DNA of 64,000 nt, taken from positions 162,149,465 to 162,213,464 of the forward strand of contig CP136068.1 of NCBI GenBank assembly GCA_032622095.1, in the 5' to 3' direction. Each line of letters begins with the position of its first letter. Position 1 is the first letter of the stretch. Positions 57,001 through 64,000 of the stretch are shown piece by piece. The translations under genes were made by a program, and so were the position numbers. The DNA is from Siphonodentalium dalli (Eukaryota > Mollusca > Scaphopoda > Gadilida > Siphonodentaliidae). Below the pieces are notes generated by a model that saw only the letters and a program-made list of their open reading frames with translations, did no database searches and was not told where the DNA came from.

Positions 57001-60000
57001 GGTTAGCAAGCGGATTGGCGCCGGTAGAACTTTCGTGCATACGACTAACATTAGTACGTTGCATGTTATTGGTAAACATTGTTACAGTTAATGTGCCTCA
57101 TCTCTTTACTCTCATGCATACGACAGACGGATAAAATCAGGACGTCAAGTGTTACTGGTCGATTAATTGGGATTTAATAGTGTTACAGGTATCATATTAT
57201 AGTTGAATATAACTATAATTATTCAATTTATAAAGCGCCTGGTCTGGCTAATGTGTCGTATGTATAGGTAGTTAACGTTGTCTGCGGTAGAACGTCCATG
57301 CATATGTCGGCTAAAATTAGGACGTCAAGTGTTGTAGATCGACTGAATGAGCTTCTTTTTTTTTTTAGATTTCACATCTATGTGCGGATTCGCGCCGATG
57401 GAACTTACCATCAGTTAAGTGTTTCTAGACATGTTTAAACAGACACTGCATCGATGACATATCTATATAAGCAGTGGTACCGAGATGTAAAGACATGTTT
57501 ACCCTTTCAGTGCCAAGTCCGATTTGTGTATCAACCCATATTTCCTTGATCATTTTTCAAATTTATTGATTATAATAATGTGATACATTGATGATCTAAG
57601 AGCTCTTTCCATCAATGTATCACATTATTATAATCAATAAATTTGAAAAATGATCAAGGAAATATGGGTTGATACAAAAATCGGACTTGGCACTGAAAGG
57701 GTTAAGCGACAAAGCTCGCTATATCTATTTGACGCGTTTGAGGTATTTAAATGTCATCGTATTGTACTAATGGCACCGAATATCACGGAGGAAACCACGA
57801 TAAAATGGATGATTTTTGAGAAATAAGTTTGATTGAAAACTTTAGTAAGAATGTGGCGTGACTGCTTATGGATGAAGGTTTGTGGTCAATGGCATATCTA
57901 GCAAATAATATCTCAGTCAGGTAGTTTGCCATATATATCAAATTAACACAAGGAAGTCACTTAATCGGTTGTATATAAATGCAAATTAACTTAAACAGAC
58001 CATATACCTACGGGACTAACGGAGCATGGAGTCATCATACACGGAATTGGTGAAATTTTGTTATAGTAAGCGCTAGTATAATGAAATAGCATTGGCGTAC
58101 TGGGCGATGGAGCCAGTCTAACACGTGTTATTTGCGTACTGAGCGATGGAGCCAGTCAAACACGTGTTTGCTAAGACACAGTACATCCAGTAAAGCATTT
58201 CGAGAAAACTGCACGGTGCGGTGTAAACATGCTCCGACTATAAATGATGTCCCATGTACCTTTGTATGAGTTTGTTTTGTATATTTTCTTCAATAACGGC
58301 ATTTATCATTTATACTTGAGACCATGGCTTGGTATGCTTTTCAATAAATAAACTTACGGGGAGGTGGGACAGCATTTCGTCCTTGACTCAGCGATGGGGT
58401 AGAGCATGTCCCTAGGCACGTGGCATCTGTGACGCAAGCGTTGGTCGACCAATCAAATCGCTGACCTGTGGCGCAACATGACGCGGCGGCTGTTCCGGAA
58501 GTACATCTCCAGTAGGAGTTACACGTCAGACCATAGAACGCTCGTCCTGTTGTACTGCCCGGGCACACATCTGAGAATAAAAAGATTATTAGTGTCCTGT
58601 GAATATGAAATCTACTATAACAAATATGTCTATGAAGTTTGGTATGCCAGATTATGATACCAACGCATATAGCGTAATTCATTCAGATTTCTTTGAAAGA
58701 GGACGTTCGTCTTTTCTCAGACAAGGCGGAATTTATATATGTCATCCAACTTGTGTTTGAACTATGCGCGAATGTGAATGAAATTTCTAAACTAGAAATA
58801 TATATTCATTATATCACATTTTGTATATGATGCTACATCTTTTAAGCTCTCACAATCACCACGGCATATATATATATATCACATGAAACCCCTATAATAT
58901 AATTGAAAAATCCATTACATATTTTCTTATCTGTTACTAGTGGCTAATAGTTAATAGTCCAATCAGTAATCACTTTCATTGTATACCTGCGCGCGTGAAA
59001 TTATAACGAGAAACTGTGAATTACTATTGAAAACTGATTACTTGTTTTCATTAAAATTATATTATTGAAAAATGTTACCAATAAATAACCAAATAAAGAC
59101 GAAACTAAAAAGGGACTATATTTCGTTTCGCGTGTAGCGCAGTACTGACGTATAGTGGTGAACCGTCTGAACCAGCACAATACTTGTATACAGTTTACGC
59201 GTTCTCTACAGAGCTGATGTTGTTAACAGGGCATAAAGCTTTAGTTTTTTTCATGTGATATACAAGATCTTCAACTCATCATTTTGGGATATAAGATTTT
59301 ATGAAACTCGTTTGATAAATTTGATTCAAAACTCGTCTACGACTCGTTGTGAATCAAATTTATCAAACTCGTTTCATAAAATCTTATATCCCAACATAAC
59401 TCGTTGGAGATTCTCTATATAAGTCATCCTCGAGACAAATATTAGTCTAGTGTAAACTTACCGCAAGCTATTCCGGCCTGGTTTGGTAACACACATGAGA
59501 AAGAGCTCAAATCGAAAACGTATCCAACATAGCATTGGAAGATTTCGAAGTAAGTAATGTTGGTCTGGGGGTCTGTGTAGCAGTGGTATGCTTTAGAACA
59601 GTCGCCCGGGTAGTCAGCGTATTTATGTGGACTACCACTGGTTTGTGTGACGGCGGCGGCGCAACGATCTGAAACGAAAACAAGAATGATACACAATAGA
59701 GCAATCACCATAACAACGGAACTGATTAATTTTATGACAGAAGTATCTGTGTGTCATATATATGACCGCAGTCATTCTACAATCCAATTTCCAGGTGCGT
59801 ATTTGTATTCCTGGCAAAATAGATATGCAACCAAAATATGTTACTTAGCCTGTATATGCTGATTGAAGATATGTGTTGCAACTGTGGCTGCGATAAAGCA
59901 AACTCAGTTAACCCGTTCATGGCGGGAACCGCACTGGTATAGCATTAAATATCCTCTGCCAGTCAATCTGTTATATACATGTATGAGAGTCCCACAGGGA

Positions 60001-63000
60001 GCCTTTCATATAGCAGGGAATGCACTGACTTACGCGGTCATGGTAAATAATAATTAGGCCAATGTATTCTCGTTTATATGCGAGGCTCGTATATGGCACA
60101 GGGGTTTCACAAAATGTCAGGAATCTCCAGTAATGGGAGCATTAACCCTTTCAGTGCCAGGTCCGATATATGTATCAACCCATATACCCTGTGCCAATGC
60201 ATTCTCTTATATATGCGAGTCGACCACAGGTCGCCTCGCATATACAAGAGAATGTATTGGCCTAAAACAAAATCATCATTTGTTATTTATTTTACAATTC
60301 TTTAACAGACTTATTTTGTAGGTATAGTGCCAGGGAATCTTACTTTTTCCATGGGCATCAAAATTATTACTATGAATACTTGGTGATAGTTTTGAGTTAT
60401 AACATGCTCCTAATGTTTTTTCCAGTTTTTTTTAAAGTTCGCTATAGCATGCTTAAGCATACCCAAAAAAAATTCAACCCAAAACAATCTATAAAATAAA
60501 AAAGAAGGTTTTTTTCAGGGCAGATTTTGCAGACCGTAAATTAGGGCCGATGAGATCGGCCCCTGGCACTGAAAGGGTTGAGATTGCGAAGATATGGCGT
60601 ATATCATTTCGTATGTTATGAGGAAGGTATTATTGGTTTTCCAACACTTGTGATAATAAACTAATAAGGGTTACCGTTTTGTGTTGCTTATATATAAGGA
60701 AAATACATTCACAAACACAGTATGATAAGTGAATTCGGTGTTACGGGATGGTGGTGAATTATACATATTAACCTTTTGTCGAACTGCTTTAAGTCCGTTG
60801 GTAATAATGTCCAATACTTTGTCAAATCCGTGTACACATATCCACACAGTCCTGGCATTTTGCATTACCAATATTATGTGGGGAAATGTATATGAAAAAT
60901 TAGTTTTTAAGACGCCTTGCTTTTCACTCAACTACTTGTTTGACTTTCCATATGGCCGTTTTGTTAAACTGTCAGTGCATTCATCTGACTTTGATTCGGT
61001 TATTCGAGTGTGCTAGGAGTGGGTTCGCTTCGCATGGCATTCGTGATACCTAGTCAGACATCCACTTACCTATAATGGTTACACGTAAAACATCACGAAT
61101 ACTGTGCAACAATAACAGAAACGTTATGTATGTTAACCCCCTTTATATACTAAATGTATTCTCCCAGTCAGTTATAAGCAAATGGTCTTTTATTTATCTG
61201 GAGGGATATGAAGGGGATACAAGACGACATATAAATGCAGAACATGTTCGATAAACGGCCTATGATGACCAGTGAACTGAGGTGAGCCAGTGAACTCATC
61301 TGCCGAATTTGACTAGAATATAGAAACAATAATTATCGACATGGCTCGCTTCATTTATGGGATGCGTCATCTGATCCAATGCCATATATAATACGTGTAA
61401 ATAAATACGCGAGTGCGCTGAACTCGCATTAACATGAACATGGTCGTATTCAAGCTATAACGCAGGTGATCAGCCTCGCGTCGGTTCTGTTCACTTAATT
61501 ATTTATATTTGATGTACATCTGTTCCATGTATGTATGTATTCTTCTCTGGCAAGGAGATATACAATAACATATGGTGATAAGTAACATGGGTTTAAAACT
61601 TTAGATGAGCGTATTGTATAAACCAGTTTTTGCCCTTTTGGGGGTCAGTGTGATATAAAATATTACATCACACTTTCTCCAAACTGGGTGCACGTTTGTC
61701 TGGAGTGGATATATAGCCGTGTAACCGACTGTCCTCCTGTCCATCCTATCATAAATTTAGGATCAACTCAGGTTATGACGGAGATCTAAATCAAATATAT
61801 AAGATTAAGTGTTCATCTACTGACCTGCTGGGACCGGCATTGCTGTTGTGACTGGTGCGACAGTAGTTGTGGTTAGCATGAACACTCCAGTTGAGACCGG
61901 TACAATAGCGAACGTTGTCGTGGTAGCAGCAGCTGTTGTGGTTGTTGCCGCAGCGGTGGTTGTTGTTGCCGCAGCGGTGGTTGTTGTTGCCGCAGCAGTT
62001 GTGGTAGTTGCCGCAGCTGTTGTGGTAGTTGCCGCAGCGGTGGCGGTTGTTGCCGCAGCTGTTGTGGTAGTTGCCGCAGCGGTGGTGGTTGTTGCCGCAG
62101 CAGTGTTGGTAGTTGCGGCGACGGTTGTGGTTGGAACTGTCAATTTAGTAATAGCATATACACATCAAATGAAGTGATATTACCCTTGCATGTATAATGG
62201 ATGAGTTCCAATATTTTTGGACAAGATTACGGAGATTGTTGAATTACACTTGATAGATTAAGATATATTACGAACAATCAGGGATGTCAGGATGTGACTG
62301 TCAGGTTTTCTGCTTGTGGTTTGTTATTCATATGTCAGCTTATTAAAAAAATGAGATGAACACGAAATGTATTATGAATGTTTGTATCGCTGTATCGAAT
62401 GGCATATATATGTACGTTACCCCTGTTATAACCCTAGGCTAACTCAATATTGCACCAAGCTTGGTTTGGTTGTATGAAGACAACATACTGACTCAGGTGT
62501 AAACGTGTTACATGCTATCGGAGCTTGAATGGTTTGTACATCAGTGTAAAGATATATAAAAAAACACTCAAACCCAAAGAGATTACCCATCAATATATGG
62601 TTCGAATTCAACAGCGAATTCAAACTGAAACCGAATGATAAATCTTTCAAATCCGCACTTTAAAAAAAAATGCTATGCCCTGTGCCAATGCATTCTCTTA
62701 CATATGCGAGTCGACCATAGGTCGCCTCGCATATATAAGAGAATGCAATGGCCTAAACAAATATTTTTCTACATTCTTTGACAATTTTATCATTTTTAAT
62801 ATGTGTTAAGCCAATGCATTCTCTTATATATGCGAGGCGACCTCTGGTCGACTCGCATATATAAGAGAATGCATTGGCACAGGGCCGTTCTGTTTGGGTA
62901 AAGGGTTAAAAAAGCTACCATATTAAAAATATTTTTAGTCGATACTTCGCAACAATGCATTGGAAATAATCCAAGATGCATATAATGTTGTAATATCAAT

Positions 63001-63212
63001 TACGTTATAGTTATTGTATTATGTAGCATGCGCGCTATCACTTGCGGCTCTCCTGTTAAATTGTTATTTCATGAAATAACATTTATATTGTTTGGGCCAG
63101 GGATATCATTAAGTGTATTATACAGGATTGTGTATATATGTTATTAATACTTACGTACATCGTTATCGGCGCAGAGGGACACCACGAAGACAGTTATTGA
63201 GGACCATGTCAT
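51051..63212 (-). CDS. Pif-like chitin-binding/laminin-G shell-matrix protein, whole gene
   Basis: Assembled on the minus strand from 63155-63212, 61825-62136, 59462-59668, 58358-58570, 55983-56156, 54780-55150, 53238-53328, 51943-52049 and a terminal exon (51120-51146 or 51051-51077). Either terminal exon gives 519 codons with a stop. Order: signal peptide (1-19), Thr/Ala-rich region (20-123), CBM14 (124-192), second chitin-binding-like module (193-263), four-cysteine module (264-321), laminin-G-like domain (322-519). In molluscs CBM14 plus LamG is found in Pif and related shell-matrix proteins, which are secreted and bind chitin. No VWA lies in the window part. The 5' end is uncertain because a further CBM14 exon is present upstream at 63414-63620; the gene may extend past the right edge. 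Confidence 0.75.
51120..51146 (-). CDS. Gene 2 terminal exon, proximal alternative
   Basis: After TTTCCAG it reads LKLYRCRS and TGA. SIDQ followed by LKLYRC completes the last LamG strand, and the cysteine is a likely disulfide partner. Confidence 0.6.
   Translation of the reverse strand, partial: LKLYRCRS
51943..52049 (-). CDS. Gene 2 exon 8, laminin-G domain, end
   Basis: A 107-nt exon, phase 1 to phase 0: GKLSTSNGALYVGSLD, two cysteines (MCPTACGN) and LGAFTGSIDQ, the usual closing strand of LamG (F-x-G-x-I-D-x). The donor is GTAAGT. Confidence 0.75.
52080..52135. repeat. Fragment of MITE family D
   Basis: TTAACCCTTTCATGACGGTG and GCTGCACAGCAACC, the family D terminus without its core, about 30 bp upstream of the LamG end exon. 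Confidence 0.5.
52190..52362. repeat. Possible LINE/SINE tail (GATT)n
   Basis: ATTGTGATTGTGATTGTG array, then GCAATAAACTGATTGATTGA as a simple tail. Confidence 0.35.
52370..52520. repeat. GGATA repeat and GGGGGTAGC hairpin
   Basis: ATAGGATAGGATAGGATAAT is followed by a hairpin of GGGGGTAGC with GCTACCCCC around a nested AGCCC...GGGCT pair (about 52464-52506). It could be part of a degraded retroelement. Confidence 0.45.
53238..53328 (-). CDS. Gene 2 exon 7, laminin-G domain, middle
   Basis: A 91-nt exon, phase 0 to phase 1: DDGDKEVVLKYNNTNLIAS and NGFESTVNIPG, two strands of the same sandwich, with an N-linked-type NNT site. Confidence 0.7.
53947..54399. mobile_element. MITE family C, copy 3
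   Basis: ATGTGACCCGCCATATCAAA end and complement. Hairpins at 53987-54057 and 54276-54343. A GCCAAT triplicate (AATGCCAATGCCAATGCC) marks slippage at the first hairpin. It lies in the LamG intron. Confidence 0.85.
54780..55150 (-). CDS. Gene 2 exon 6, laminin-G domain, first part
   Basis: A 371-nt exon, phase 1 to phase 0 (TTTTCTGCAG acceptor, GTAAGT donor). GLSCNVDMDIPFSI leads into the LamG sandwich: NGKGVFSGSEALTIWRYA, VMIRFRPSNTNAKQVIISNC, SPSIVIYID. The C-x-C-W pair (NCNCW) is unusual for LamG. The fold is recognised by its strand pattern. Confidence 0.75.
55983..56156 (-). CDS. Gene 2 exon 5, four-cysteine module
   Basis: A 174-nt exon after TTTTAG. VCRMHESTTAADEY, then RSCPPGTVFVPPICRCDHAG and a tail ending PVQAG. 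Same C...CPxG..P..CxC spacing as the last exon of gene 1. The donor is a weak GTCGGT, set by the frame of the next exon. Confidence 0.7.
57020..57345 (-). pseudogene. Three relics of the exon 5 start
   Basis: Upstream of the real exon 5, three degraded copies of its first ~40 bp and its acceptor lie at about 57020-57065, 57108-57160 and 57285-57340 (for example GTCCATGCATATGTCGGCTA). They lack the cysteine-coding remainder. Confidence 0.6.
57498..57705. mobile_element. MITE family B, near-complete palindrome
   Basis: CCCTTTCAGTGCCAAGTCCG and its complement, almost identical to 21628-21842, with TTTA on the left and TTAA on the right. It lies in an intron of gene 2. Confidence 0.85.
58358..58570 (-). 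CDS. Gene 2 exon 4, second chitin-binding-like module
   Basis: A 213-nt exon, phase 1 to phase 1. DVCPGSTTGRAFYG, TCNSYWRCTSG, ASCCATGQRFDW, ACVTDATCLGTCS. It aligns throughout with exon 10 of gene 1, confirming the two genes are paralogues. Confidence 0.8.
58855..58880. repeat. (TA)n run
   Basis: A short TA dinucleotide array in the gene 2 intron. Confidence 0.6.
59268..59400. repeat. Long palindrome with ACTCGT insets
   Basis: TTGGGATATAAGATTTTATG at the left pairs with CATAAAATCTTATATCCCAA at the right, and TTTGATAAATTTGATTCA with TGAATCAAATTTATCAAA. ACTCGT occurs in the same direction in both arms. Confidence 0.8.
59462..59668 (-). CDS. Gene 2 exon 3, CBM14 chitin-binding domain
   Basis: A 207-nt exon, phase 1 to phase 1 (GTTTCAG acceptor, GTAAGT donor). 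Six cysteines in CBM14 spacing: DRCAAAV, YADYPGDCSKAYHCY, FQCYVGYVFD, SCVLP, IACG. The aromatic residues and the G-Y-V-F motif are intact. It matches the upstream exon 63414-63620 closely, and exon 9 of gene 1 more distantly. Confidence 0.85.
59908..60146. mobile_element. MITE family D, degraded copy
   Basis: TTAACCCGTTCATGGCGGGA at the left, two damaged hairpins and TCCAGTAATGGGAGCATTAA at the right. It abuts a family B element at 60142. Confidence 0.5.
60142..60581. mobile_element. MITE family B with hairpin core
   Basis: TTAA-CCCTTTCAGTGCCAGG and CCCTGGCACTGAAAGGG end with TTGA at the right. Hairpin 60190-60260 and the ATCACCAAGTATTCATAGTA segment (as complement). Confidence 0.8.
61825..62136 (-). 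CDS. Gene 2 exon 2, Thr/Ala-rich region
   Basis: A 312-nt exon, phase 1 to phase 1. Starts VPTTTVAATTNT, continues as ATTTTAA repeats and ends TTTTVAPVTTAMPVPAG. The same composition as the linkers of gene 1, though with its own flanks. Probably O-glycosylated. The donor is a weaker GTCAGT. Confidence 0.75.
62670..62909 (-). mobile_element. MITE family A, truncated copy 7
   Basis: Both hairpins (62683-62752 and 62811-62880) and the CCGTTCTGTTTGGGTAAAGG-end with TTAA are present; the other terminus is missing. It lies between the signal-peptide exon and the Thr/Ala-rich exon of gene 2. Confidence 0.75.
63155..63212 (-). CDS. Gene 2 exon 1, signal peptide
   Basis: Reads MTWSSITVFVVSLCADNDV plus one base, then GTAAGT: a hydrophobic core followed by a small-residue cleavage region. 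Two in-frame upstream ATGs (63236 and 63248) would add 8 or 12 residues. Read as an internal phase-1 exon the same DNA hits a stop, so it must be a first exon. It ends in phase 1 and joins 62136 in frame. Confidence 0.6.
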
Positions 63213-63315
63213 TAATGGCGAAATATTTATCTGCATGTATGGATACATGTTGTATATATTCCACGTATATCGCTAAACAAACAGCCAATTAAATACTATC
63301 CCTGATATAAACTTA

Positions 63316-63470
63316 CCGCACGATATTCCAGCCTGGGTTGGTGGTACGCCCTGATATAAACTTACCGCACGATATTCCACCCTGTGTTGGTGGTACGCCC
63401 TGTATAAACTTACCGCACGATATTCCAGCCTGGGTTGGTGGTACGCATTCGAATGTGTACAGATTGAAGA
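63316..63470 (-). repeat. ~50-bp exon/intron boundary in three tandem copies
   Basis: The unit includes ACCCAGGCTGGAATATCGTG and the GTAAGTTTATA donor. It occurs three times, giving donors after 63414, 63366 and 63317. Confidence 0.9.
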
Positions 63471-63620
63471 CGAAGCCGGAGTTACATTGTCCTATTTCGT
63501 ATGATATCCCACATAGCAGGCATTGTTTGTAGCAGTGGTAGAATTTAGAACAGTCGCCCGGGTAGCTGTTATAACTATGTGAACTTAACAGTGACACTTT
63601 GACGGCCGACGCACATCGTT
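63414..63620 (-). CDS. CBM14 exon upstream of gene 2, with extended reading
   Basis: A 207-nt exon, phase 1 to phase 1 (CTTTCAG acceptor, GTAAGT donor). It reads RCASAV, YNSYPGDCSKFYHCY, QCNSGFVFN, ECVPP and ISCG, a full six-cysteine CBM14 with two extra cysteines (KQCLLCG). It can splice in frame to 61825-62136. It belongs either to a longer form of gene 2 or to a gene continuing to the right. Confidence 0.8.
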
Positions 63621-63803
63621 CTGAAAGTTAGATTATATCCTTTTAGAGTTGACCCAACACCTTACATTTTCGCTGGACGATGCGTAAACTTGGCATTTAT
63701 AATCAGATGAATACGAAATCAATTAACAGCGATTTTGAAAGGCTCTTATTTTTGTCCTACGTAAAACCATATTTCTGCCAGACGCTCTTCACCCCTGACA
63801 AAT

Positions 63804-64000
63804 TAATATTAAACCCAGTCCACGATGCAGCCATCCCATATAAAAATAGTAAACCCAGTCCACGATGCAGCCATCCCATATAGCAATATTAAACCCTGTC
63901 CACGGTGCAGTCATCCCATATAACAATATTAAACCCTGTCCACGGTGCAGTCATCCCATAGAACAATATTAAACCCTGTACATGGTGCAGTCAACCCATA
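63804..64000 (+). repeat. ~40-bp tandem repeat at the window edge
   Basis: About five copies of AAACCCAGTCCACGATGCAG and CCATCCCATATAACAATATT, drifting to CCACGGTGCAGTCATCCC. The array runs off the window. Confidence 0.9.

Overview
The window looks like nuclear DNA of a marine invertebrate, most likely a shelled mollusc. It is AT-rich, its genes are split by repeat-filled introns with GT-AG boundaries, and it is dense in small inverted-repeat transposons (MITEs). Two genes encode secreted proteins built from von Willebrand A (VWA), threonine/alanine-rich, peritrophin-type chitin-binding (CBM14) and laminin-G modules. That combination is the known architecture of the molluscan Pif/BMSP shell-matrix family. 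The species cannot be fixed from the sequence alone.

Gene 1 (plus strand, 3187-30767) can be assembled completely: TATA box, a 14-nt first coding exon, a signal-peptide exon, then VWA, Thr/Ala linker, VWA, linker, VWA, short linker, CBM14, a second chitin-binding-like exon, a four-cysteine module, stop and AATAAA. The eleven exons keep one frame and give 1030 codons. From the signal-peptide exon on, every internal boundary is phase 1, so the exons behave as interchangeable cassettes. VWA2 and VWA3 are recent duplicates, and a broken fourth VWA exon lies at 12624.

Gene 2 (minus strand, about 63212 to 51051) faces gene 1 tail to tail. It has a possible signal-peptide exon, a Thr/Ala-rich exon, CBM14, a second chitin-binding-like exon, the four-cysteine module and a four-exon laminin-G domain, 519 codons in all. 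Another CBM14 exon lies upstream at 63414-63620 with three tandem splice donors, so the gene may continue beyond the right edge. The last coding exon is duplicated in tandem. In this window gene 1 has VWA but no LamG, and gene 2 has LamG but no VWA. If both are shell-matrix proteins they would be secreted to the mantle extrapallial space to organise chitin and carbonate.

Layout: 1-2700, a ~990 bp direct duplication carrying MITEs; 2950-3200, promoter; 3187-30830, gene 1; 30.9-51.0 kb, intergenic, filled with tandem repeats, MITEs, a 2.06-kb TIR element whose empty-site relative is also present, and a LINE fragment; 51.05-63.6 kb, gene 2; 63.8-64.0 kb, a tandem repeat running off the edge. A ~70-bp hairpin carried inside at least four differently ended MITE families occurs about thirty times and dominates the repeat landscape. 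No rRNA, tRNA, CRISPR array or bacterial feature was seen.
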